A stretch of DNA of 64,000 bases from Candidatus Omnitrophota bacterium (GTDB lineage Bacteria > Omnitrophota > Gorgyraeia > Zapsychrales > Zapsychraceae), in the NCBI GenBank assembly GCA_020429915.1, contig JAGQKV010000022.1:1-64000 (forward strand). Direction: 5' to 3'. A model generated the notes under the pieces. The model ran no database searches and was not told the origin of the DNA. It was given only the letters and a program-made list of their open reading frames with translations. Below are positions 35,714 through 43,969 of the stretch, in pieces (position 1 is the first letter of the stretch; every line of letters begins with the position of its first letter). A program made the translations under genes and the position numbers.

Positions 35714-36163
35714 ATGTCCAAAATCAGCATGCGTCACATTTCGTTTCTCGACAACCGCGGGTTCAGCGTCTATGAAATCATCGCAGTTGTCATTATTCTC
35801 AGCGTTTTGCTCTCACTGACTATTCCGGAGTACACCGTTCTCATCCGGCGGGGGGAGAACCAGGAGGCTGAGCAGTTTTTGCGCGCGGTATGGATCGCGG
35901 AGCAGGATTACCGGTTGGAGAATGGCAATTTTGCCGGTAACGTCAATCTGCTCGACTTGGATGTCGATCCTCTTAAGAACTTTATCATTTTTCCCCAACA
36001 ACAAAACATCGTCTGCGGCGGGAACACCGCCAACTCGCTTACGCACGTCCACAAGGTCGTCAACGGCGATTTCGAGTATGAAATCGTCCTGCTTGAGGAC
36101 GGCCGCATATCCTGCTTTCCTTGCGGGACGGTCTGTCAACGGATGGGCTATGATCCGTTTTAA
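35714..36163 (+). CDS. Type IV pilin-like (prepilin) protein
   Basis: 149 residues. A class III signal is clear: RGFSVYEIIAVVIILSVLLS, where prepilin peptidase would cut after Gly and methylate Phe, with Glu at +5. The hydrophobic helix serves for assembly into a pilus or pseudopilus. The C-terminal head has four Cys (VCGG, SCFPCGTVC), probably paired in disulfides. The assembly machinery is not in this window, though a secretin lies at 42.5 kb. It could be a minor pilin or a pseudopilin. Confidence 0.85.
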   Translation: MSKISMRHISFLDNRGFSVYEIIAVVIILSVLLSLTIPEYTVLIRRGENQEAEQFLRAVWIAEQDYRLENGNFAGNVNLLDLDVDPLKNFIIFPQQQNIVCGGNTANSLTHVHKVVNGDFEYEIVLLEDGRISCFPCGTVCQRMGYDPF

Positions 36164-36188
36164 CCCGGTCATACCCCGGAAAATATGT

Positions 36189-36217
36189 TGACAACCAAAT
36201 ATTACGTGTATATACTC
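36189..36217 (+). promoter_or_regulatory. MarR-gene promoter with operator-like sequence
   Basis: TTGACA (36189-36194), a 17-base spacer and TATACT (36212-36217) make a near-ideal sigma-70 promoter. ACGTGTATATAC (36205-36216) overlaps the -10 and matches most of the perfect palindrome found after the gene, which suggests autorepression. Confidence 0.8.
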
Positions 36218-36257
36218 ACATCATTCCCCGAAAAAGCGAACCCCACTCTCGAAAAAG

Positions 36258-36713
36258 ATGACGGACAAGACCCTCAAAATCCGGGAATTTGCCAATAACA
36301 GCCCCTGCATCTGTTTTAATTTGCGCAAGGCGGCCCGCGCGGTCACACAGATTTACGATCAGATTTTCAAAGAACTGGATTTGACCGCCAGTCAGATCTC
36401 CATCCTGACCTCACTGCGGGTGATCGGAGGGATGTCGGTATCGCAACTTTCCCAGGCCATGGCCACCGACCGTACCACCATTACCAGAAATCTGAAACCT
36501 CTTGAAAGAAGAAGGCTTATAGAAATTCGAATCGGACAGGACAAGCGCTCCCGGCGAATCAGCATGACGGCGGCCGGCGACGAACTGGCCGGCCGGGCCG
36601 GGGCCATCTTTCAGGAGTTCCACCACAAGGTCTGCGGCACGGTAGGGGAAGAGCGGCTGCACCAACTCTGCAGTGATCTCGGCTGCATCGTCGAAGAAAT
36701 TCAGGAAATTTAG
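36258..36713 (+). CDS. MarR-family transcriptional regulator
   Basis: 151 residues, usual MarR length. The winged helix is clear: LTASQISILTSLRVIGGMSV, then SQLSQAMATDRTTITRNLKP (recognition helix) and a wing with DKRSRRISMT. N-terminal Cys residues (SPCICFNLRKAAR) match a common MarR subgroup and could sense oxidants. It probably represses itself and the two small downstream genes through ACGTGTA-type sites. Confidence 0.9.
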   Translation: MTDKTLKIREFANNSPCICFNLRKAARAVTQIYDQIFKELDLTASQISILTSLRVIGGMSVSQLSQAMATDRTTITRNLKPLERRRLIEIRIGQDKRSRRISMTAAGDELAGRAGAIFQEFHHKVCGTVGEERLHQLCSDLGCIVEEIQEI

Positions 36714-36728
36714 TTTTTTTTGAATACA

Positions 36729-36746
36729 AACGTGTACGTACACGTT
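36729..36746. promoter_or_regulatory. Perfect 18-bp palindrome, likely MarR operator
   Basis: AACGTGTACGTACACGTT lies between the MarR stop and the next small gene. Its half-site ACGTGTA also occurs at the MarR promoter. Perfect symmetry and 18-bp length suit a MarR dimer. Confidence 0.7.
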
Positions 36747-36759
36747 AAGCGGGTGTGAG

Positions 36760-36915
36760 ATGAGAGAAAATTTCTACCGCTTCCGCAATGACATTGACAT
36801 CGATTTTCAAGCCGACCTCGAAAGGGTACGGAACTTGGACGTTGATCAGCCCGCGACCCGCGCTATCCGCCGACTCAAATCACGATTGTTGCCGCACGCG
36901 ACCGAACCGCTGTAG
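36760..36915 (+). CDS. Small protein, 51 residues
   Basis: ATG at 36760 to TAG at 36913-36915. It encodes a charged, helix-forming peptide (MRENFYRFRNDIDIDFQADL, then an Arg-rich C-terminus RAIRRLKSRLLP). The start lies 13 bases after the palindrome. Its ribosome binding site is weak (GTGTGAG). No family recognised; it may be a regulated small protein or chance. Confidence 0.45.
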   Translation: MRENFYRFRNDIDIDFQADLERVRNLDVDQPATRAIRRLKSRLLPHATEPL

Positions 36916-36975
36916 ATCAGGCCAGCGGGCGGTCCGCGTTATTCTTTGTCAAAACCCTAAGACAGGAGGACCGAG

Positions 36976-37110
36976 ATGAAAAGGACCAATGAACACATCC
37001 TGGGGGACTATTTCGACGATCTTGATGACGACCTGGAAGTGAGCGAGAACCAGCTCAAGAAGGTGATCAAGAGAAAAAAGAGACCGGCACCGCCAAAGTT
37101 TCACCGCTAG
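36976..37110 (+). CDS. Small acidic-basic protein, 44 residues
   Basis: ATG at 36976 after a strong AGGAGG, ending at TAG just before a terminator. The first half is very acidic (DYFDDLDDDLEVSE) and the second very basic (KKVIKRKKRPAPPKFHR). The strong ribosome binding site and following terminator argue that it is real. It could bind RNA or ribosomes, but nothing shows it. Confidence 0.65.
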   Translation: MKRTNEHILGDYFDDLDDDLEVSENQLKKVIKRKKRPAPPKFHR

Positions 37111-37128
37111 GCCGGCTCCCGATTCCGT

Positions 37129-37184
37129 AAAGGGACGGTTTTCGACAGAATCGCGCGCGCGAGTCGAAAGCCGTCCCTTTTTTT
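37129..37184 (+). terminator. Strong intrinsic terminator
   Basis: AAAGGGACGGTTTTCGAC pairs with GTCGAAAGCCGTCCCTTT over 18 bases with one G-T pair, followed by a T-run. It ends the MarR / small-gene unit. Confidence 0.9.
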
Positions 37185-37185
37185 A

Positions 37186-37214
37186 TTATCATTCGCCACC
37201 GGGACCGTTATAAT
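37186..37214 (+). promoter_or_regulatory. Promoter placed for a leaderless start
   Basis: TTATCA (37186-37191), 17 bases, then TATAAT (37209-37214). The ATG at 37223 is eight bases further on, so the mRNA would start at or next to it. Confidence 0.65.
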
Positions 37215-37222
37215 ACGCTCAT

Positions 37223-38854
37223 ATGAATCCCCGGCGGTATGATATCCTGTCCTGTCTCGCGCTCGTGGTGGCGGCGGTGCTGCTCTACGCGCATTCCCTG
37301 GCATTTGATTTGACTTACCTCGACGACAATGTGTGGTTGATCGATTACCGCTGGTATTTGCGCAATATCGCGGACCTCGGCGGGATATTTTTGAAACCGG
37401 ATGTGCTGTTCGGCGGTCTGTTTTACCGGCCGATGATCTATCTGTCCTTTATCCTGGACACCCGCTGGGCCGCCGACGGCTTCACGGCGTACCGGGTCAC
37501 CAATATCGGGCTGCACGGGATCAACTCCTGTCTGGTCTATGCAATCCTGCGCATGATGGCGTATGACCGGCGGCTCGTGACCTGTTCGGCCATGTGTTTT
37601 ACAGTCCATCCGGTACTGGCGCAGGCCGTGGTCTGGATCCCGGGCCGGACAGACAGCCTGCTGGCAGTGTTTGTCTTTTCCGGATTCGGGGCCTTTGTGA
37701 TGTGGTGTCGGGAGCGCCGATCGCTATGGTTGACCGCCCACGCTGCCGCGCTGGCCGGGGCCCTGCTGACCAAGGAAACCGCCGTGGTCCTGCCCGTGAT
37801 GTGCGGGCTGTACGTCCTGCTGTGTGCCCGTGGGGTCCGTTTTCCGCGCGGGTTGATCCCGGCACTTGTCCTGTGGGCAGTTATGGTGCCCGTGTATTTG
37901 TGGCTACGCGGATATGTCGTCGGGGATTTGGTTCAGACCGCCTCGCAGGCCGCTCCGGGTTCCGTGTGGCACAATCTGCCCGCGTTCTTGCCGTATCTGG
38001 GGAAGGTTTTTTTCCCGGTCAATCTCTCGGTCCTGCCGGCCCTCGCCGATATGACCCTGGTGTACGGAGCGATCGTTTTGGCCGGATTGATCTTCCTGAG
38101 CCTGACGCCGTTAACGCTGGACCGAAAGCGCCTGCTGTTCGGCGCGCTTTGGTTCGTGATCTTTTTGCTGCCTTCATTCGTCCTGAGCTTTATCGAACAC
38201 GAATACCGGATCTACGTGCCTCTATTGGGGATCCTCATTGTCATTCTGGAAACGGGTGTGCCCCGGGCTCTGCTCACACGGCGTCAGTCGGTCGCGGCGG
38301 TCGCAGCCGCGGTGACGTTCTTGATGTTGGTAGCGGTCAATGTCATACACGCCCGTCATTTTCGTAACCGGCTGGTGTATTGGGAAAGTGCCGTGGCCAC
38401 GTCTCCGTCGGCCCCGCTGGCGCACCGCAATCTGGGGGCGATGTACTTTCTGGATAATCGCTACGCCGAAGCCGAACAGGCCTTTCTGCGGGCCCGCGAA
38501 CTGAATCCCCGGGAGGCCATGGTTAACAACAATCTCGGGGTGATCTATGACAAACGCGGGGAGGAAAAAAAGGCGGAGGAGGCGTACCGGCAGGAAATAA
38601 AAATCAACCCGCTGTACGACAACGTGTATTATAATTTAGGACTGTTATACGCCAGACAGGAAAAGTACGATCTGGCCGTGGCCCACTGGCGCAAGGCGGC
38701 GGATCTTAATCCACGCAACACGATGGCATATAAATATCTGGCGTACTACTACGTCAAAACTAACCAGCCGCAGGCGGCGGCGCCTTATCTGGCGGAATTG
38801 CAGCGTCGGGGCGTTGCCATTCCCGATCCCATCGATTTATTGATTCGCCCATGA
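37223..38854 (+). CDS. Membrane glycosyltransferase-like protein with TPR domain
   Basis: 543 residues. The first ~380 residues hold ten or so membrane helices with LDDNVW near residue 33, the acidic motif of PMT/ArnT-like GT-C glycosyltransferases, and YRPMIYLSFILD and HGINSCLVY, which are typical of bacterial TMTC-like proteins. The last ~150 residues are four TPR units (for example AEAEQAFLRARELNPREAMV). It would transfer sugar from a lipid carrier to exported proteins. It is translationally coupled to the next gene (ATGATG overlap). Confidence 0.75.
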   Translation: MNPRRYDILSCLALVVAAVLLYAHSLAFDLTYLDDNVWLIDYRWYLRNIADLGGIFLKPDVLFGGLFYRPMIYLSFILDTRWAADGFTAYRVTNIGLHGINSCLVYAILRMMAYDRRLVTCSAMCFTVHPVLAQAVVWIPGRTDSLLAVFVFSGFGAFVMWCRERRSLWLTAHAAALAGALLTKETAVVLPVMCGLYVLLCARGVRFPRGLIPALVLWAVMVPVYLWLRGYVVGDLVQTASQAAPGSVWHNLPAFLPYLGKVFFPVNLSVLPALADMTLVYGAIVLAGLIFLSLTPLTLDRKRLLFGALWFVIFLLPSFVLSFIEHEYRIYVPLLGILIVILETGVPRALLTRRQSVAAVAAAVTFLMLVAVNVIHARHFRNRLVYWESAVATSPSAPLAHRNLGAMYFLDNRYAEAEQAFLRARELNPREAMVNNNLGVIYDKRGEEKKAEEAYRQEIKINPLYDNVYYNLGLLYARQEKYDLAVAHWRKAADLNPRNTMAYKYLAYYYVKTNQPQAAAPYLAELQRRGVAIPDPIDLLIRP

Positions 38855-39825
38855 TGAGCACATCACACCCGACAGCGAAACAGGTCCTACCTGCGGAATT
38901 CCTGGAACGTCTGCAAACGATTGTTCCGGCGGCGCAGTACGGCGGCGTGATCCGTTCATTTGGGTCGGCCAAACCGGTCAGCTTCCGCATCAACACACTG
39001 GCCGACGGCACGGCGGCCCGCGCGCGGCTGCGCGAGAGCGGCATCGGCATTGAGGAGGTTCCGTGGTTTCCCGAGGCGATGGTCCTTTCCGATCCGGAAC
39101 AAGCGCCCGTGCTGGAACCGCTTATCGAGGAAGGGTTGATTTACCGACAGGCCCTGTCGAGCATGCTCGCGGCCCTGGTGCTGGATCCGCGTCCCGGCGA
39201 GACCGTGTTGGATGCCTGCGCGGCCCCGGGCAGCAAGACGTCGCTGTGCGCGGCTTTGATGGAAAACAGCGGGAAGATTACCGCGGTTGAGCGTGTTCGC
39301 ACACGATTGTACAAGTTGCGGGCCGTGCTCGAACTCCAGCGGGTGACCAATACCGAAACGGTGTTGTCCGATATCCGCCGGTACCGGCACGAACACGGTC
39401 CGGTAGACCGGGCCCTTGTCGACGCTCCGTGCAGTTCCGAAGGGCGATTTCATACCGGTAACCCGCGTTCGGTCAACTACTGGAGCCTGCGTAAGATCCG
39501 TGAGATGCGCCGTAAGCAACGGGGAATCCTTTTAAGCGCCGGCCGCTTGGTCAAGTCCGGCGGGACCCTGATCTACGCCACCTGCACCTTCGCCCCCGAG
39601 GAAAATGAAGAGGTGGTCGACTGGTTCCTGCGCAAAACCGGCGGCGCCTTTGTCCTGGAGGACGTATCCGATGAATGGGGGACACGCGTGGAAAGTTATC
39701 CGGCACTCAAGTCTTGGCGCAAACATGAATTTCATCCGTCGATCGGCGGGTGTCTGCGGGTCCTGCCGACAGAGCACATGGACGGCTTTTTCATCGCTCG
39801 TTTACGTAAAGAGGAGGACACGTGA
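38851..39825 (+). CDS. RsmB/RsmF/NOP2-family RNA m5C methyltransferase
   Basis: 324 residues. The SAM-binding motif is LDACAAPGSKTSLCAAL. Two catalytic cysteines are in DAPCSSEG (motif IV) and YATCTFAPEENE (motif VI), the pair used by RNA cytosine-5 methyltransferases. It lacks the extra N-terminal NusB-like domain of RsmB, so a YebU/TrmM-like or archaeal-type enzyme is closer. The exact rRNA or tRNA target cannot be told. It overlaps both neighbours by four bases. Confidence 0.9.
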   Translation: MMSTSHPTAKQVLPAEFLERLQTIVPAAQYGGVIRSFGSAKPVSFRINTLADGTAARARLRESGIGIEEVPWFPEAMVLSDPEQAPVLEPLIEEGLIYRQALSSMLAALVLDPRPGETVLDACAAPGSKTSLCAALMENSGKITAVERVRTRLYKLRAVLELQRVTNTETVLSDIRRYRHEHGPVDRALVDAPCSSEGRFHTGNPRSVNYWSLRKIREMRRKQRGILLSAGRLVKSGGTLIYATCTFAPEENEEVVDWFLRKTGGAFVLEDVSDEWGTRVESYPALKSWRKHEFHPSIGGCLRVLPTEHMDGFFIARLRKEEDT

Positions 39826-41225
39826 GCATAGCCGCCCCGTTTACGTTGATTGTCCTGATGCTGTGCGAGGGGCTGCTGATGTTCCGTCAGAACCGGCGAC
39901 TGGCCAGACTGACCTTGTCCTATCCGTACCTGCTCAGCGGGCTGTGGACCGCCATCGCGCTGCTCAATATGGCCGTCGGTCCGGGCCGGTCGGACCCGGC
40001 CGGGTGGCCGAATATCAAACCGTTCTTGGTGCTGTTGTTTTACCTCGGCATCTTTCCGTTTTACCTGTGGCGCCGCCGGCGTTTTTTCCGGGCCGATCCG
40101 CGGCGGCCGAAGGGATATCTGGACGGCGACGACCGTCCGACCCGGATCTACCTGGGCCTGGAATTCTTCCAGATCTGCATCATCGGGTTCTACGGTTCCA
40201 TGGCCATCGAGCTGATCCTCGGCCTGGTCTTCCGGTTACTCGGACTCGACCTTCCGGAGATCGACGAGTTGATGATCTCCATCTTTTTCTCGACCATCTT
40301 CGCGTTGTATATCATTTACCGCTCGGCGCGGAAGTTCTCGCATCACGGATTCTGGCATAATGTCGGTTTTGCCGGCGGCCTGACGTGGGCTCGGAGTGTG
40401 TTTATCCCGATCATTATGGGGATGACGTTTGCCCTAGCGGCCTCGCTGGCGGTCATGCGCAATGCGGGACGGCAGCCGCAGACGCCGATGAGTGAAACGT
40501 TGCAGACCGCGCAGTCATCGGATACGATCTTTATTTTTATCGGCTGGGCCTGGCTGGTGGCGCCGGTCTTCGAGGAGATCATTTTTCGCGGGTATTTCTT
40601 TCATATTTTCCGCAAAAGCCTCGGCCGGTTAATGGCGGTCGGACTGATCACCCTGACCTTTGCCGTGATGCACGTTCCGCAGTACTGGGGAGATTGGGCG
40701 GCGATCTTCGCGGTCGGCGGGACAGGTCTGGGATTGACCCTGCTGCGCGAGTGGAGTGGCACGACGCGGGCGAGCTTGATCATGCATCTGGTCTACAATG
40801 TCGGGGTCACGGTAATCCCGGCGATGATGCTGACGGCTCAGAATCCGTTTTATCATCAGTACTCGGTCGGATACGGTCACTTGTCCGTCGAGGAGAAAGA
40901 GCGGCTGCTTAAACAAAACATCGCCTTTAACCCGGAATACGCCGATGCTTACAATGACTTGGCCTGGCTGTACGCGGAAGAGCAAATCAATGTCGACGCA
41001 GGCCTGCGTTTGATCGATGAGGCCCTGGCGATGTCGCCGGACAACTCCGCTTACAAAGATACCAAGGCCGAGCTGCTCGAAGTGAAGGGTGATCTCACTC
41101 AGGCGATGGCGATCCGGCAGGATATTGTGGAAACGTCCTATAGCGACGATATGGTCGACCGCCAGCGGGAGCGCATTGAGAGATTGGAAGAGGTCCTGGC
41201 GGAAGAGGAGGAGGGAACTCCCTAG
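39822..41225 (+). CDS. CPBP (Abi) intramembrane protease with TPR tail
   Basis: 467 residues, GTG start overlapping the preceding stop (GTGA). About eight membrane helices. The CPBP motifs are all present: EEIIFRGYFF, FAVMHVPQYW and HLVYNVG, which hold the glutamates, His and Asn of the metal site. CPBP proteases act on CAAX-like or membrane substrates. After the membrane part, TPR-like helices (YADAYNDLAWLYAEEQ and following) and an acidic tail form a cytoplasmic or periplasmic interaction arm. Confidence 0.85.
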   Translation: MSIAAPFTLIVLMLCEGLLMFRQNRRLARLTLSYPYLLSGLWTAIALLNMAVGPGRSDPAGWPNIKPFLVLLFYLGIFPFYLWRRRRFFRADPRRPKGYLDGDDRPTRIYLGLEFFQICIIGFYGSMAIELILGLVFRLLGLDLPEIDELMISIFFSTIFALYIIYRSARKFSHHGFWHNVGFAGGLTWARSVFIPIIMGMTFALAASLAVMRNAGRQPQTPMSETLQTAQSSDTIFIFIGWAWLVAPVFEEIIFRGYFFHIFRKSLGRLMAVGLITLTFAVMHVPQYWGDWAAIFAVGGTGLGLTLLREWSGTTRASLIMHLVYNVGVTVIPAMMLTAQNPFYHQYSVGYGHLSVEEKERLLKQNIAFNPEYADAYNDLAWLYAEEQINVDAGLRLIDEALAMSPDNSAYKDTKAELLEVKGDLTQAMAIRQDIVETSYSDDMVDRQRERIERLEEVLAEEEEGTP

Positions 41226-41626
41226 TCAGATTTCTTGGACTCGATCTCGAGTTCGCGCAGGCGTTTGGTGAGGATATCGGCGTCGACGGGTTTGGTGATA
41301 AAATCGTCCCACCCCATGTTGTAGTTTTCCATCAGAGAGTCGCGGTAAGTGGTTGTCATAATCACCTTGGCTTCGCGGGAGCGGGGAAGGTCAACGGACT
41401 CCTCGCCGTTGCGGATCGTCTTCAGGACATCGAAACCATCTTTTTTGGGAAGTTTAACGTCCAGCAGGATAAAGTCGAAGGCCGACCCGGATTCCACGGA
41501 TTCCCGGTAAATACTGAGCGTTTCGATGCCGTCCTTGGCGAGCACGCAGTGGGCGACCTGCGAAAGCCCCTGCATCAGCCGGTGAGCATCGGCCGGATTG
41601 TCTTCGGCTATCAGGATTTTCCACAT
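41222..41626 (-). CDS. Single-domain response regulator (CheY-like receiver)
   Basis: 134 residues, just a receiver domain. AEDN gives the acidic pocket, LLDVKLPKKDG the phospho-acceptor Asp, MTTTY the Thr, and TKPVD the Lys. No output domain, so it signals by protein contact. Its 3' end overlaps the CPBP gene end by four bases. It shares an operon with the small membrane gene upstream (nine-base gap). The partner kinase is not in the window. Confidence 0.9.
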   Translation of the reverse strand: MWKILIAEDNPADAHRLMQGLSQVAHCVLAKDGIETLSIYRESVESGSAFDFILLDVKLPKKDGFDVLKTIRNGEESVDLPRSREAKVIMTTTYRDSLMENYNMGWDDFITKPVDADILTKRLRELEIESKKSD

Positions 41627-41635
41627 GACGGACTG

Positions 41636-42022
41636 TTATTTGGGTTGACGGGTCCGCTTGATGCGCACCCGGGTGAGCTTGCACTGGCAGTCGCGGCCGC
41701 ACAGTGAGGTTCCGTCGGAGGAGCGGGGGAGACCTTCCTTCATCCAGTCGGCGATGTCCATTGCCGGCCAGGAGGCCCGTTCCAGCGATTCTTCGCAAAT
41801 TTCCTCATGCTCGTTGATCGTCCACTTGTAGAGGTCGATTGAATATTTGGATCCGGAGGTATTCTGGACGTTGAATCCGCAGTCCTTGAAGGCGGATTTC
41901 AGTCCGTTTTCGAATATCCGGAAAGTCCCTTCTTTTTTCAGGGTGAGGAAGTAATAGTAGCAGAGGAGGGCGGCCAGCAGGAAGAACAGGATTCTCAGGG
42001 TTAACCAGATGGCTACGATCAT
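41636..42022 (-). CDS. Small membrane-anchored protein with Cys cluster
   Basis: 128 residues. A single N-terminal membrane helix (WLTLRILFFLLAALLCYYYF) is followed by a soluble part ending in CGRDCQC, three close cysteines that could bind metal or form disulfides, and a basic tail. A GAGGT ribosome binding site precedes it. No family recognised. Co-transcription with a receiver protein suggests a signalling role, but that is inference. Confidence 0.65.
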   Translation of the reverse strand: MIVAIWLTLRILFFLLAALLCYYYFLTLKKEGTFRIFENGLKSAFKDCGFNVQNTSGSKYSIDLYKWTINEHEEICEESLERASWPAMDIADWMKEGLPRSSDGTSLCGRDCQCKLTRVRIKRTRQPK

Positions 42023-42134
42023 AGGTGTGACCTCATCTTGGAGGGTTCGTGAGCGACTATTTCATTTATAACAGATAAAAATTGGAGCGTCCACAAAAAT
42101 GTCGAAATCCGCCTGTTCCGACGGGATAAATCCC

Positions 42135-42163
42135 TTGACAGGTATCCGGAATTGTATGAGAAT
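42135..42163 (+). promoter_or_regulatory. Possible promoter of the MerR-secretin gene run
   Basis: TTGACA (42135-42140) with a 17-base spacer and GAGAAT (42158-42163), a poor -10. It lies in the 206-base divergent gap, 65 bases before the next gene. Confidence 0.4.
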
Positions 42164-42228
42164 AGAACGCTACTCGCCACCTGGATAGCAAAAAAGTATT
42201 AAACGCCGTATTCTGAACGGTTTAGAGG

Positions 42229-42522
42229 ATGTCCGGACGCCGGCTGCGGCGGACGGAGGAGCTTTTCCGCACGGATCACATCATGCATTCCATCTATTTG
42301 CTCAAGGATTTGGCCGCCATCAGCGGATGCTCCACCCACACCCTGAAATTCTATCTGCGGATGGGGCTTATTAAGGAAATCGGCCGCACCAAGGTCACCA
42401 ATGTCCGTTATTTTGACGACTCCTCCCATGAGCGGTTGAAACAGATCCGCCGGATGCGGCGTCAAAAGTTAACCCTCAAACAAATTCAGGCCCAGCTCGA
42501 CCATGTCGAAGATACCCGTTAA
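42229..42522 (+). CDS. MerR-type helix-turn-helix regulator
   Basis: 97 residues. The DNA-binding part reads YLLKDLAAISGCSTHTLKFY, then LRMGLIKEIGRT and VRYFDDSSHERLKQI, the MerR pattern. There is no effector domain; it ends with a short coiled coil (LTLKQIQAQLDHVED). It could instead start at the ATG at 42283, but GAGG sits right before the ATG used. It overlaps the secretin start by 20 bases. Confidence 0.8.
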   Translation: MSGRRLRRTEELFRTDHIMHSIYLLKDLAAISGCSTHTLKFYLRMGLIKEIGRTKVTNVRYFDDSSHERLKQIRRMRRQKLTLKQIQAQLDHVEDTR

Positions 42523-43951
42523 CATCATTACTCTCTGCCTAAGCGTCCTGCTGATGTTCTCACCGGCCGCCGCCCAGGAAGAGTCCGGCCCGGCTACGCA
42601 GGAGGCCGCACGCTCCCTCCAGGCCGACCTCGAGGCCATTCACGGACTCAAGATCGACATCTTGGAGGCCAAGGGCGAGGATATCGTGGACGTCCTGCAT
42701 GATCTCTCCGAGAAAGGCAAGCTCAGTATCGTGACGGGACCCTACGTTACCGGAAAGGTCACTATTTTCCTGCAAGACGTGTATGCCAAGGACGCCTTGC
42801 GCATCATTCTGGATTCAAACGATCTGGCCTACAACGAGGACAACGGGATCATCCGGGTCATGACCAAGGAAAGCTTCAAGGAACGCTACGGGTATCCTTA
42901 TGAGGAGAAGATCCGCACCAAGATGATTCCGTTGCTGCACGCCGACGCCGAAGACATTTTGCCGGTGCTGAACGAAATGAAAAGCGAAGCCGGCCGTATC
43001 ATTTACAATAGCCAAACCCAGACCTTTGTCCTGATCGACACCCCCGGGCAGTTGGCCGCGATGGACACCTACGTGAAAAAGGTGGATGTCCCCATCGACC
43101 GAATGATCGTGGAGATCAAACACCGCGACGTCGAAGACATTGCCGCGACGCTGCGGCCGTTCCTCAGCGAAAACAAGGGGTCAATCGAAGTCAACGCCGA
43201 AGCGAAGTCCCTGACGATCATTGATACCCGCACCAATCTGCAGGAGTTTCGCAAGAAGATCGAGAAGCTGGACCAGCCGGAACGCAAAATTGTGCTTGAG
43301 GTGCGCATCATCCAAATCATTCTCAACGACGAGCATACCAAAGGGGTCGACTGGGAAGCCATTGTTTCGGATTTCAAGAGCCTTGCCTTTCTCGGGATGA
43401 AGAACGCCATTGAAGGGCGAAACGGGGCTATCAGCCTGGGAACAGTCAGCAGCGAAGACTATACCGTTCTGCTGGATGCTCTGGAAACTGTCGGTTATAT
43501 CTCGGAGATCGACGATCAACGGGAGGTCAAATCCAAAGAGGAGACCGCGGTCGTGCCGGTCAACGGTCTGGACGCGGTCAATTTTTCGGATGACAAATCG
43601 AACCAGGAGACCAAGGACCTGGAAGAAGATATGCGTTTTTATGTGAAACCGCTTCGTTACGAAGACGGAAAGGTGACTGTGCACATCAAGCCGGAAGTCT
43701 TTTCCCTGGCCGAAAAGGCCATCGAGATGCAGGTGGACGACGGCTCGACCATCGTCATCGGTGGGATCTTCAAAAAGGTCACCGTCGAAACGGAACGGCG
43801 CATTCCGTTAATCAGCGATATTCCCTTAATCCGTGATGTTCCGTTCGAAGAAATTCCGTTTCTCGGTTTTGCCTTTCGTAATTCCAATCGTGACGAACGC
43901 AAGACCGAGCTGATTGTCTTCATAACCACCAAAACCAAGGTCAACCCGTAA
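42503..43951 (+). CDS. Secretin-family outer-membrane protein
   Basis: 482 residues with a signal peptide (IITLCLSVLLMFSPAAAQ). N-terminal N0/N1-type repeats are visible (KLSIVTGPYVTGKVTIFLQD, MIPLLHADAEDILPVLNEM, VEIKHRDVEDIAATLRPFL). The C-terminal secretin domain has the signature area GGIFKKVTVETERRIPLIS, then IPLIRDVPFE and ELIVFITTK. It should form a ring channel of a type II secretion or type IV pilus system. It is shorter than PilQ or GspD, and none of the partner genes is next to it. Confidence 0.9.
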   Translation: MSKIPVNIITLCLSVLLMFSPAAAQEESGPATQEAARSLQADLEAIHGLKIDILEAKGEDIVDVLHDLSEKGKLSIVTGPYVTGKVTIFLQDVYAKDALRIILDSNDLAYNEDNGIIRVMTKESFKERYGYPYEEKIRTKMIPLLHADAEDILPVLNEMKSEAGRIIYNSQTQTFVLIDTPGQLAAMDTYVKKVDVPIDRMIVEIKHRDVEDIAATLRPFLSENKGSIEVNAEAKSLTIIDTRTNLQEFRKKIEKLDQPERKIVLEVRIIQIILNDEHTKGVDWEAIVSDFKSLAFLGMKNAIEGRNGAISLGTVSSEDYTVLLDALETVGYISEIDDQREVKSKEETAVVPVNGLDAVNFSDDKSNQETKDLEEDMRFYVKPLRYEDGKVTVHIKPEVFSLAEKAIEMQVDDGSTIVIGGIFKKVTVETERRIPLISDIPLIRDVPFEEIPFLGFAFRNSNRDERKTELIVFITTKTKVNP

Positions 43952-43969
43952 ACGGATTCAAAAAACTCT

